NCBI GenBank assembly: GCA_016745215.1 | Contig: CP050890.1 | Coordinates: forward strand, 6,696,001 to 6,760,000 | Source of the DNA: Thiohalocapsa sp. PB-PSB1 | GTDB lineage: Bacteria; Pseudomonadota; Gammaproteobacteria; Chromatiales; Chromatiaceae | Direction: 5' to 3' | DNA: 64,000 bases | Shown: piece after piece, positions 1 through 7,867 of the stretch | How positions within the stretch are numbered: the stretch's first letter is position 1 | Layout of the letters: every line of letters begins with the position of its first letter | The notes under the pieces: model-generated | What the model was told of the DNA's origin: nothing | Database searches by the model: none | Seen by the model: the letters and a program-made list of their open reading frames with translations, nothing else | Program-made: the position numbers and the translations under genes

Positions 1-151
1 AGCAAACAAGGGATACGCTGTCAGCGGGTGCGGCTGGTAGCCGGCGCGGTGGTGTATACCGTTGCCCCGACGTGCGTGACGCCGTACATGACAGGGCGCA
101 CGGAAGAGGTTGAGAAGGCATTGTTTTTGAGGCGTTTTCATGTGCCTTGCT
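1..151 (+). pseudogene. Outer transposase gene, fragment 1 (runs off left edge)
   Basis: Frame 1 is open across the whole stretch and reads into the 8-bp duplication at 144-151. It is the upstream part of a transposase-like gene split by the IS at 152-2865. If the IS and one copy of the duplication are removed, codon 151 joins 2874-2875 and the frame continues into 2876-3363, which shows the three pieces were one gene. The N-terminus lies outside the window. I do not recognise the IS family with confidence; the later pieces look like a transposase catalytic domain. The gene is dead: split, carrying a stop at 2915-2917, and cut again by repeat A1. Confidence 0.6.
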
Positions 152-359
152 CTACCGCGTCAGACAACGGTTACCGTCTGTAACCTCCTGATCTAGCTCT
201 CCCTTCCACCCCTCCCTCAGTCCATACTCCATCATTTTTCCGGTCATTTTGCGACTGAATCCCGGCTTTTTGGGTGCTCGGAGGCGGTATTGCTGCCTGA
301 AACTGTTATAGTAAAGATCATGTGGCAAGACATTAGTCTTTACTACGACATGGTGAGCT

Positions 360-1043
360 ATGGCCCAGCCCCGATCCGCGGAGACCTTGCTTGATTTGTT
401 TGCCTCAGAGACGGTGGTGGATCTGCCCCGCATCCAGCTGGCGCTCGGTGGTGCCTCGTCAATGACCGCCTTCCGTTACCTGCGACAGATTCCCTACCGG
501 CGCAGCTACAATCACAACGGTCGTTACTATTGTCTGTATGAGCCTTCGCGATACGACCGACTCGGATTATGGAGTGTGGGCGATGTTCACTTCTCGGTAG
601 ATGGCAGCCTGGCGAAGACGGTTCGGCGTCTGGTTCACGAGATGGAGGCTGGGGCCACTCACCGGGAGCTGCAGGAGCGGGTCCGGGTACGGGTCCATAA
701 CACGCTGCTGACACTGCTGCGCCGGGGTGAAATTGAGCGGGAGCGTCTGGCGCAACTGTACGTGTATCTGCATTCGGACGCAGATATCCGCGAGGAGCAG
801 ATTCAGCGCCGAGGCGTGTTGCTGGACACCGGGGAAACGGTACGGATCGAAACCGCAGTCCCCGACGAGATCATCATCCCAGTGCTCTTGACGCTCTTGC
901 ATCACCCCGAGGCCAAAGCGGCTGAGGTGGTGCGTTTTCTGCGGGGACACTCGCCACCGATTGCGATGGAGCAGGTCGAAGCGGTCTTTGCTCGGTATGA
1001 CCTGGCGTCCATCGGCAAAAAAGGGGGCAGCTCGAAATCCTGA
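360..1043 (+). CDS. IS accessory protein / N-terminal part of transposase (OrfA)
   Basis: A 227-residue protein starting at ATG 360. Its first 100 residues look like a winged-helix DNA-binding region; the middle is rich in Arg and Glu (helical). No catalytic motif is visible, so a DNA-binding or regulatory role in transposition is inferred. The gene ends at TGA 1041-1043, just after a run of six A and five G (1017-1027). A -1 shift at that run would continue without a stop into the transposase frame that contains the Cys-x-x-Cys motif of the next feature. The two may thus be one frameshift-fused protein, as in many IS families, or one gene split by mutation. Confidence 0.6.
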   Translation: MAQPRSAETLLDLFASETVVDLPRIQLALGGASSMTAFRYLRQIPYRRSYNHNGRYYCLYEPSRYDRLGLWSVGDVHFSVDGSLAKTVRRLVHEMEAGATHRELQERVRVRVHNTLLTLLRRGEIERERLAQLYVYLHSDADIREEQIQRRGVLLDTGETVRIETAVPDEIIIPVLLTLLHHPEAKAAEVVRFLRGHSPPIAMEQVEAVFARYDLASIGKKGGSSKS

Positions 1044-1090
1044 GCCGACTGCGAGGGCACGCCCAACAAGCGGGCTGGTCGGCGGCGGAA

Positions 1091-2865
1091 GTGGCACGCG
1101 CCACGAGCGAGGCGGGGGAGGTCCCCGGTATCGCGTTTGCCACCGAGGCCGAGCGCTGCCCAGTCTGCAAAGCGGCGCTGAAGGTCTACAAAAGCCGCTC
1201 GCGGCAGGTGATCACCCTGGCGGGCGGATCCTTCCGGGCCATCGAGACGCTCAAGCAATGCAGCGAGGATTCGACGCATCCGGTCATGGGCTCCAGCGCA
1301 CTCGCTCGGCAGGTCGTGCCACGTCAGCGCTATGGCTACGATCTGATCGTCCACGTGGGATGCGCCCGCTACCTGCACAACAAGCAACGCGGGGAGATCC
1401 GAGCCGAGCTCTCCCAGCAATGGGGCATTGCGCTGTCCACCGGCAGCCTCTCTGCGCTTTGCGATCGGTTTCTCACTATCTGGAGGCGCTCCACCTGGCG
1501 CGTGTGCCGCAGTTCCGTGCCGCTCTCGGGGAAGGGTATCCGCTGCACATCGACGCCACGTGCGAGCACGGCAAGGGCGGACTTTTCGTCTGCATGGACG
1601 GTTGGCGCGGCTGGGTGTTGGTGGCAGGGCGCATTCCCTCGGAGCATGAGAATCATCTGCGCCCGCTCGTTGAGAAGGCGACTCGGCTGTTCGGCGATCC
1701 CATCGCCATTGTCCGCGACATGGGCCAAGGTGGCGCCAACGCGGTTGCCCCCTTGCGCGAGAAGGGCATCACCGATCTGATCTGTCACTATCATTTCCTG
1801 GCAGCGGTGGGCAAGAAGCTCTTCGAGCAACCCTATGGACTGCTGCGTAAGCTGTTGAAGTCCAGCAAAGTACGGACCGATCTGCGGGCGTTGCTGCGGG
1901 ATCTGCGCACCTACTCCACCACCAGCCCCCATGAGGGCCGCTTCGGCAAGGGCGTGGTCCGCGAGGAGCTGTTGGCCCTGGTGCTGTGGATCCTTGAGGG
2001 CGATGGCACCAAGGACCTGCTCTACCCCTTTGCCCTGGTGCATCTGGAGTTCTTCCAGCGTTGCCGAGAGGCGCTGCAACGTGCCCAATGTTGGGTGCAG
2101 GGAGCACGGACGCTACCCGAGCGGCGCGCTGTCGATCACCTTGCCACCCTCGTTCGCCGTCTCGATAAGGACAACCGCTTCGCCACCGCCGTCACCCGGC
2201 TGGAGGAGGGATGGCAGACCTTCTGCGAGCTGCGAGAGGTGCTGCAACTGTCCAACGCCGAATTGCCTCGGGCCGATGTGCGGGCGCACCAAAAAGAACT
2301 CGCGTCCCTGGAGGCGCGCCGGCTGCGTGAAATCGAGGAAGCGCTGCGCGAGTATCGCGCGGAACTTGGCGAACGGATCGCATCCGAGCAGAGCAAAGAG
2401 GCACGATCGACATCACCCAGCACAGTCATTGTGAAATATCTCGATCGTTACGGCGAGCGCCTGTTCGGCCACCCCACACGGCGCGATGAAGGGGGAAACA
2501 TTGTCGCGATTGTCGAGCGCACCAACAACGTACCCGAGCACTTCTTCGGGCACGAGAAACAGCATCTACGCCGCCGGTTGGGGCGAGCCAATCTGGGGCG
2601 TGACCTGGAGGACCAGCCCGCCCAAGCCGCTTTAGTTGCCAACCTGCGCCACCCCGATTATGTGCGTGTGCTCTGCGGTTCTCTGGATCAGCTTCCAATG
2701 GCGTTTGCCAAGCTCGACGAGCGGGCACTCCAACAGACCACTCCCCTGTGCAGAAGCAATCGAGATTCCAGGCTGCAGCATCGTATTCGCGTACTGCTCA
2801 AGGGTGAACAAACGGTCATTTCAGGGACTGACGGCCAGGAATCCAACCGTTGTCTGACGCGGTAG
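1091..2865 (+). pseudogene. Transposase of the 2.7-kb IS, with an internal frameshift
   Basis: Frame 2 from GTG 1091 encodes a CPVCKA motif (possible zinc-binding) and a plausible transposase domain up to about 1473, after which frame 1 carries the continuation to the TAG at 2863-2865. The switch lies at 1469-1475 (TTTCTCA) and needs a -1 shift. The frame-1 part has acidic positions typical of DDE enzymes (HIDATCEHGKGG, IVRDMGQGG, and a Glu-rich C-terminal third near NNVPEHFFGHEK), but I cannot prove which form the triad. Either one base was lost and the IS is non-autonomous, or expression needs recoding. The frame is also open upstream of 1091 to the OrfA slippery run. Confidence 0.6.
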
Positions 2866-2873
2866 GCCTTGCT

Positions 2874-3363
2874 GGGCACTGGCCCATGTGTTCGGGCGCG
2901 ATGCCATGTAGTGGTATCGGCTCGAGCAAGGGCTTGGACGCTTTAGTGTGGTCGGTACGACCGTCAAGGCGGCGGAGCGCTTGGCGCAAGAGTTGGTCGC
3001 CGACGAAAAGCAGAGCCGTTTGCAGGGAGACAAGATCTCCATCGCCACGACAGCCGCCGACGGATGCATCCTCGGGGCTTCGGTCGTCGACTCGGCCTCC
3101 GAGGCCGGATTGCATCGGGCGGATGGCGTGTTTGCCGAAGAAGCGCGGGATCTGGACCCGGGCTATGCCCCCGAGACGGTTAATACCGACGGTTGGGCCG
3201 CCACCCAAGGCGCCTGGAAGCGCCTGTTTCCCAACATCGCCGTCATCCTGTGTTTCCTACACGCCTTCCTGAAAATCCGCGACCGGGCAACCAACGCGTT
3301 GGGCGAAGACTTCGAGGAGCTCAGCCGACGCGTTTGGGAAGCCTATCGCGCCGAGGGAAAGGC
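2874..3363 (+). pseudogene. Outer transposase gene, fragment 2
   Basis: Frame 2 continues the gene begun at 1-151 once the IS is removed. Codon 2915-2917 is TAG, where the surrounding reading (DAM-stop-WYRLEQ) suggests a former CAG or similar. The rest is a convincing transposase core with several acidic residues and CFLHAFLKIRDRA near 3250-3290. The frame runs into repeat A1 at 3364. The DNA 3' of A1 (from about 3527) holds the C-terminal part. An unknown amount of coding sequence was lost at the repeat. Confidence 0.6.
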
Positions 3364-3526
3364 TAGGCTGTCGAAATCTGCAGTCACACTAAAACAAGCG
3401 CTTCCCGGTTTATGGATGCTTAGTCGGTGTCGGGATCGGTGTCAAGGTCAACATTAGGGATTGGTATCGAGCTGGCTGCTTTGATCGATGAGCGGATTCG
3501 ATTCCGATTCCGATTCCGATAGCGAA
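3364..3526 (+). repeat. Family A MITE-like repeat, copy 1 (right end missing)
   Basis: Starts TAGGCTGTCGAAAT and matches the first two thirds of copy A3 (25681-25944) almost base for base, including the imperfect GGTGTC and GATTCC hexamer runs. The other inverted end is absent, so this copy is truncated. It sits inside the outer transposase gene. Confidence 0.75.
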
Positions 3527-3854
3527 GCGCAAACGCTTCAGCAGTCGTTACGAGCATGCCCGAGCGCATGGCACCAGCAACCTGGTGGATCGATTGATGC
3601 GCTTCCTCGATCGGGCCTGCTTCAACGCGCACTATTTTCACGGCACCCTGGCTTCGGCCGAACTGCGGGTACGCGCTTTGGCGTTGCTCTGGAACTTTTG
3701 CCCTTCCTCGCCAATGACGGTTCGCAAACACCATGGCCAAGCGTGCCCGGCCGAACGGCTCAACGGGAAACGCTACGCCGACAATTGGTTGGAAAATCTG
3801 CTTGCTTCAGGCTCAATGAACGGCTTGAGACGCTATCAACAGAATCCGTTATAA
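3527..3854 (+). pseudogene. Outer transposase gene, C-terminal fragment 3
   Basis: Frame 3 is open and reads into a transposase C-terminus: GTSNLVDRLMRFLDRACFN, then LALLWNFCPSSP and RYADNWLENLL, ending at TAA 3852-3854. This is the downstream part of the gene in 1-151 and 2874-3363. It lost its start to repeat A1 and an associated deletion. Short stretches on either side carry nothing recognisable; 3855-4009 is non-coding. Confidence 0.6.
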
Positions 3855-4009
3855 CCAGAAACTGCCGATGCTGAAGCAGGAAGCCAACTGCGAAGGATTG
3901 CGTTAGTTTGACGGAACGGCGATTAGCTTATCATCTGACCGTTCGTGATTGATGTCCCATCACTGTTGCGATATCGTGATATCACTTCATATCGCCAGAA
4001 CAAGACACG

Positions 4010-4267
4010 ATGGCCCAGTTGACCGTTCGCAATCTCGAAGACGACGTCAAGGCGCGCTTGACGCAGCGCGCCCGACAGCATGGGCGCAGTACCGAAGACG
4101 AGGTCCGGGAGATCCTCCGCGCCGCGGCCCTGGCAGACCTGCCGGCCAAGCCCCAAGGCGTTCAGGGTCTCGGATCGCGCATTGCCGCGCGCTTCGCCGG
4201 ACTCGGCTTGGAGGACGATATCACAGAATGGCAGGGCGAGCCGGTCCGGCCCTTAGACCTGGGTTGA
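4010..4267 (+). CDS. fitA: FitA-like antitoxin (ribbon-helix-helix)
   Basis: An 85-residue protein with the N-terminal ribbon-helix-helix signature of FitA/VapB antitoxins (AQLTVRNLEDDVKARL, then RARQHGRSTEDEVREIL) and a C-terminal tail that in the family wraps the PIN toxin. Known role: binds and inhibits the FitB RNase and represses its own promoter. It is followed at once by a truncated FitB gene, so the antitoxin is now an orphan. Length is normal for the family (75-85 residues). ATG at 4010 follows a short AT-rich leader; no strong ribosome-binding site is evident. Confidence 0.85.
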   Translation: MAQLTVRNLEDDVKARLTQRARQHGRSTEDEVREILRAAALADLPAKPQGVQGLGSRIAARFAGLGLEDDITEWQGEPVRPLDLG

Positions 4268-4298
4268 ATCGCCAAGCCCATACCGGTTCCACCTGAGT

Positions 4299-4608
4299 CT
4301 GATAGTCGTACTCGACACCAATGTGCTGTCTGCGTTGATGCGTGATCCGCCCGACGATACAGTCGTAACTTGGCTCGACGGGCAGCCGCAGGAGAGTGTC
4401 TGGACGACCTCGATCACGGTGTTCGAGGTGCGCTTCGGGCTGGCGAGGATGCCGTCGAGTCGCCGTAGGTCAAACCTTGAAGATGCCTTCGAGGCGCTGA
4501 TTGAGGACGACCTCGCCGGGCGTGTTCTGAGCCTCGATAGGGCGGCTGCCGACCGGGCAGCCCAACTGGCGGCGCTGCGCGAAGCTGCGGGCAGGCCGAC
4601 CCCAGCCC
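4299..4608 (+). pseudogene. fitB: FitB-like PIN-domain toxin, C-terminus lost
   Basis: The reading frame shows the PIN-domain start (VVLDTNVLSALM, first catalytic Asp), a second acidic site in TVFEVRFGLARM, and a third in LSLDRAAADRAA. It is cut at REAAGRPT by repeat G1 at about 4600, before the fourth conserved acidic residue that PIN RNases need. No ATG lies at the expected start; CTG 4299 or GTG 4323 are the only near candidates. The toxin is therefore almost certainly inactive. It is adjacent to the intact fitA, the classic antitoxin-toxin order. Confidence 0.75.
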
Positions 4609-4761
4609 TTTCAAGGTGCGCAAAAACAACATTACGAATCAGTCTCTTAGCGTCAAGGGCTCGCAGGCATCCGCAGCCGCTTGCCAGCTTGTCGGAAAGC
4701 AAACACCGCAAAATCATGCGGTTGCGGTCGTACACGTATCAACACCTTGGAAGGGCTGGGG
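4600..4761 (+). repeat. Family G repeat, copy 1, with inverted ends
   Basis: About 160 bp bounded by CCCAGCCCTTTCAAGGTG and its near-complement. A second copy, about 95% identical by eye, lies at 14879-15041. Both copies lie next to tyrosine-recombinase fragments. GGCCGACCC occurs on both sides here and may be a 9-bp target duplication, though the right one also belongs to the adjoining fragment. No ORF of note; non-autonomous MITE is the best guess. Confidence 0.7.
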
Positions 4762-4855
4762 CCGACCCAGGATTCGTAGGCCTGCTCGGTGCGGATCGAA
4801 TACTTGCTCCGTCGAATCTCCGCCGTCATCCGCTTTAGCAACGCCCGATGGGTGT
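4762..4855 (-). pseudogene. Tyrosine recombinase N-terminal fragment, copy 1
   Basis: Read on the minus strand this gives ALLKRMTAEIRRSKYSIRT followed by EQAYESWVG. This is the SAM-like core-binding start of XerC/IntI-type tyrosine recombinases (compare YSLRTEQAYVHWV in IntI1, from memory). Only about 33 codons survive; there is no catalytic domain. Nearly the same fragment recurs at 12733-12832 and 14403-14490. Confidence 0.6.
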
Positions 4856-4936
4856 CCCGAACCGCATCCCGATGGGTGTCCCGAACCGCATCCCGTCCCG
4901 AACCGCATCCCGAACCGCACCGAACCGCATCCAGTA
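4846..4936 (+). repeat. Stuttered short direct repeats
   Basis: Imperfect repetition of GATGGGTGTCCCGAACCGCA with progressively shortened units (CCGAACCGCATCC, CGAACCGCAC). The same words recur at 14490-14600. See the finding on stuttered junctions. Confidence 0.7.
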
Positions 4937-5072
4937 ACCGATTGATCGGGCTAACGAACGTAGGTTTGTGCGCCTTTACTGGGCGAGACACGCGGATTCG
5001 ACCGAGACAAAAGGGGCGTTCGCCAGGTTCAATAATCGGTCAAGGATTTCTGGGCTTTTGGCCACCCTATCC

Positions 5073-6476
5073 TTACCCTGATTTCCTAATCGCCCTCGTG
5101 ATTGATCCTGACAGCTGTAATGTCCACATCGGGTATGTCGAGTTATACGAGAATATGGCTGAGTACATAGGTGTTCGGGATTTTTTTATCCACCTTTGTA
5201 ATAATAATCTGTGTATGCGCGCTAATGATGTCTCTCTTTGATTATAATTTGGATCAAAAATTTCGTTCGCAAACAACTTTATCTTATTCACTAGGATTTT
5301 AAAATATTCTTGTGATGAATGTAACAAAAACATGATGAAATCTCGCGCCAGTACAACCGCTACTTTAGCAATTCTTTGAAACGAAATAGCTAAATTTTGC
5401 TCATCATCCAACTGTTCCCTACCGATCTGAAATACAGTGTGCGTACTCAGATGAGCCACGATGGAGGCGAGTAGTAAGTTTTCAATTATATTGGCGTTGC
5501 AAGAGGTAATTTGGTTCGCATTCAGGGAATTCTTACACGCTTTGAAAATAAGTTCTATTTGCCATCTCAGCCGATACAAAGGATAAATCAAATAGGCGGC
5601 TGCGGTTAAATTCGTAATATACCAATGATAATCTTTTTCGACCGGGTTCCAAAACCCGATCGCCCGGTAGCTTAAGGTACTACCTTGATGAATTTTTTCG
5701 ATAATCACTTCAATGATGTTGCCTTTTTTACGGCTCAAATCCAGCGAGAGCAGCGATTGCCCGATAGCCTCTTTGCTGAGCCCTTGAATAACTTTTTTGA
5801 TTTTAATCACAGCATTGGATTTCACGCGTGAAAGAAAAAAACCTTCAGCTTTTTCAATGGCATGCAAGACAGCATAGTCCCAATAACCCAGGTCGAAAAT
5901 CACCAACTTCCCTTTCAAGGACGTGATCTCCGGAAAACACTTGCTATCATGTCTCTTCCCCGGCGTTAACTGAAACCATACCAGCAATCCGGTCAGGATA
6001 TCGAAACTCGCATGCCACTTGATCGACGCCTTCGTGCGGGTACCGGGAAATGCGTTCTTCGCCCCCGGCAACAGCGTAATCGAACTCGAATCAACAACCT
6101 CAATAGCGTTGACACCGAGTTGTTTCAAAATTGTCTCACTCACCTGCACCGATGCCGCAAGACGCCCCATCAATTCCGCAATGACACTTTGCAAATTCTG
6201 TTTCAATCGGTTTCCAGCCATCCGCTCCCAAAACGCACCGCGACTGATCGATTGATTCAGGTGTCCTATCATGAAACGGCGAATGGACTCCAATGAAAAT
6301 GTCTTAGAATCTCCGAAATAGCAAAACACCAAAGTGATTGTAAACTCCAAAGGTGTGATCGTGGTTCTGGCGTCCTCGGCAGGAATAAATTTTTCGAAGC
6401 ATTGTTTCAAAACATCAAGAATGCTATTCTCGGTCATGGCGATACCTTTGCTGCTTTTGTAGTATTTAGTGGGCAC
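5073..6476 (-). CDS. IS4-family transposase
   Basis: A 467-residue DDE transposase. Visible motifs: EVVDSSSITL (first Asp), KLVIFDLGYWDY (second Asp), and YRLRWQIELIFKACK, the IS4 Y-(2)-R-(3)-E-(6)-K signature with the catalytic Glu. Role: cut-and-paste transposition. Start chosen at ATG 6476; an internal Met (MTENSILDV) 13 codons on is possible. The frame does not stop inside the element: the last 30 or so residues are encoded by DNA beyond the inverted end at 5166, so the natural C-terminus was replaced by host sequence. Whether the enzyme is still active is uncertain. Confidence 0.85.
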   Translation of the reverse strand: MPTKYYKSSKGIAMTENSILDVLKQCFEKFIPAEDARTTITPLEFTITLVFCYFGDSKTFSLESIRRFMIGHLNQSISRGAFWERMAGNRLKQNLQSVIAELMGRLAASVQVSETILKQLGVNAIEVVDSSSITLLPGAKNAFPGTRTKASIKWHASFDILTGLLVWFQLTPGKRHDSKCFPEITSLKGKLVIFDLGYWDYAVLHAIEKAEGFFLSRVKSNAVIKIKKVIQGLSKEAIGQSLLSLDLSRKKGNIIEVIIEKIHQGSTLSYRAIGFWNPVEKDYHWYITNLTAAAYLIYPLYRLRWQIELIFKACKNSLNANQITSCNANIIENLLLASIVAHLSTHTVFQIGREQLDDEQNLAISFQRIAKVAVVLARDFIMFLLHSSQEYFKILVNKIKLFANEIFDPNYNQRETSLARIHRLLLQRWIKKSRTPMYSAIFSYNSTYPMWTLQLSGSITRAIRKSG

Positions 6477-6572
6477 AACTATTTTATTATGAAAGTTAGC
6501 AAGGGTTTCGCCGTCTATTGAAAAAATTTATAACTGCATGAAATTTAAGAAAAAATATCCCGAACACTTATG
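5166..6572 (-). mobile_element. IS4-family element
   Basis: Imperfect inverted ends, CATAGGTGTTCGGGATTTTT at 5166 and its counterpart (CATAAGTGTTCGGGATA on the minus strand) ending at 6572, bracket one IS4-type transposase. No target duplication is seen, so the element or its flanks were rearranged after insertion. Base composition is clearly AT-richer than the genes beyond 15 kb. Its right end supplies the ATG (6570-6572) of the next gene. Confidence 0.8.
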
Positions 6573-7187
6573 GCGGGAGATGATTCCACACTGACGATTT
6601 TAGGAAAGCCAGTCATGGAGTCTTGGGAAGAGCCATATATGCAAAAACTGGCCTCGATCGCGGCTTCCAATGGAGGCCGAGTTCTGGAAGTCGGCTTCGG
6701 ATTGGGAATTTCCGCTTCTTTCGTACAGCAGCACCCGATAGAAGAACATATGATCATTGAAGCCAATCAAGAAGTCTTTAACCGTTTGCAAGCATTTGCA
6801 AAGACTGCGCCTTATCCTGTTACGCCTAAGTTAGGGCTTTGGGAAGATGTGGTCAGCACCTTGCCAGATGGTAGTTGCGACGGTATTCTTTATGATACCT
6901 ATCCCCTTTCAGAGGATGACTTACATATCCATCAATTTGATTTTGTTCGGCAGGCATATCGTCTTATGAAACCGAATGGTGTCTTGACCTACTGCAATCT
7001 GACATCTTGGGGAAACCTAAAAGCTCAATACCCAGAAGACCAGATTCTTTTTGAAAAGACCCAAGTCCCCCATCTTAAAGAGGCAGGTTTTTCTAATCTG
7101 CGAATTGAGATTTTCAATGTCAGTCCTTTAGCGGCGTGTCAATACTATCAGGCCCTAACCATTTTGGCTCCAATTGTCAAAAAGTAA
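6570..7187 (+). CDS. Guanidinoacetate N-methyltransferase homologue, N-terminus replaced by IS end
   Basis: The 205-residue product matches vertebrate GAMT strikingly (comparison from memory): ILGKPVMESWEEPYM, GGRVLEVGFGLGIS (SAM-binding motif I), GILYDTYPLSE, GVLTYCNLTSWG and FEKTQVPHLKEAGF. GAMT methylates guanidinoacetate to creatine with SAM. The residues reported to bind the guanidino group, Glu46 and Asp135 in human numbering, correspond to Glu20 and Asp109 here, a constant offset of 26. The missing 26 residues include the Trp20 lid. The start ATG lies in the terminal repeat of the IS4 element just upstream, so the original promoter and N-terminus were removed. The product may be impaired. 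No amidinotransferase (AGAT) gene is in the window. Confidence 0.8.
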   Translation: MAGDDSTLTILGKPVMESWEEPYMQKLASIAASNGGRVLEVGFGLGISASFVQQHPIEEHMIIEANQEVFNRLQAFAKTAPYPVTPKLGLWEDVVSTLPDGSCDGILYDTYPLSEDDLHIHQFDFVRQAYRLMKPNGVLTYCNLTSWGNLKAQYPEDQILFEKTQVPHLKEAGFSNLRIEIFNVSPLAACQYYQALTILAPIVKK

Positions 7188-7210
7188 CCGTTAATGACGG
7201 CTGCCTTGAA

Positions 7211-7278
7211 TAATAAGCCGAAGTGAGCCATGATGATACGCTTTTGGAAGGGTGGCTCACTTCGGCTTATTATTTTTA
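7211..7278 (+). terminator. Hairpin with 20-bp perfect stem, terminator-like
   Basis: 7211-7230 and 7253-7272 are perfectly complementary (TAATAAGCCGAAGTGAGCCA and its complement), with a 22-nt loop, followed by TTTTT. It lies 23 bp after the methyltransferase stop, where a rho-independent terminator is expected. The stem is long for a terminator, so it may be a palindromic repeat serving as one. Confidence 0.7.
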
Positions 7279-7315
7279 ACATCAAGTCAGAGATAAGGTA
7301 GAGTAAAGGTCCATC

Positions 7316-7867
7316 ATGCTATTAACTGGTGCACTAATTGCTGGTGGAACGTTATATGCTGGCGCAAAGATCTATCGTGAAAAGCAAAAGAAGAAGCAAA
7401 AGCCTTGGATATTCTCTGCAAAGAAATTGAGCTTAACACAAAGGGAAAAGAAGCATTTCTCTCTAACCACTAATCGCTATGCATCTGGCTTGGATAAAAT
7501 AAGAAGCAATGCAGTTTTATCCTCTTTGCTTGTTTCCACCAAAGACTCTCTCCAAAATTTGTGCTTCGATGGGTTGAGTGTTTCTTTTGGAGAGGAGCGC
7601 AACCAACAGATCAAAGAGCTCTCATCTAGTGAGAACGAAATTGAAATCCGCGAAGCTGAGAAAAATACCAATAAGAATCTGACCATTTCGTTGACTTCAC
7701 TAGGTTTTGCCATCGCAGGATCCTTAGTTTATGCACCATTAAGCTTGATTAGTGCTGCAGGTCTAGTCTATGTAAGTCTACCTTTTTTTCACGGTAGCTA
7801 TATTGCACTATTTAAAAAACGTGAAATTAATATTTCGGTCGTTGATACCCAGGGCAAACGCATCTAA
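7316..7867 (+). pseudogene. N-terminal part of a P-type (heavy-metal type) ATPase, cut by ISAs1
   Basis: The 183-residue frame has an N-terminal hydrophobic helix, a basic stretch (REKQKKKQKPW), a helical region, then NKNLTISLTSLGFAIAGSL and a hydrophobic pair ending in SYIALFKKREINISVVDT. The latter resembles the first membrane segments and amphipathic linker before TM3 of P1B-like ATPases. At codon 179 the frame enters the ISAs1 inverted repeat (7850) and stops at TAA 7865-7867, inside the IS. The phosphorylation (DKTGT) and ATP-binding domains are absent and do not resume after the IS. Assignment rests on pattern memory of the linker, hence moderate confidence. Confidence 0.55.

Larger units (their letters stand above)
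152..2865 (+). mobile_element. Complete IS element with 21-bp terminal inverted repeats and 8-bp target duplication
   Basis: The ends 152-172 and 2845-2865 are perfect inverted repeats of 21 bp. They are flanked by identical 8-bp sequences GCCTTGCT at 144-151 and 2866-2873, the target-site duplication. Inside are an accessory ORF (360-1043) and a large transposase reading frame (1091-2865) whose stop is formed by the right terminal repeat. The target was another transposase gene, whose frame is restored on excision. The intact duplication and repeats suggest a fairly recent insertion, but the transposase frame is interrupted (see 1091-2865). Family not assigned; the size, 8-bp duplication and two-part frame fit several unclassified groups. 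Confidence 0.9.
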
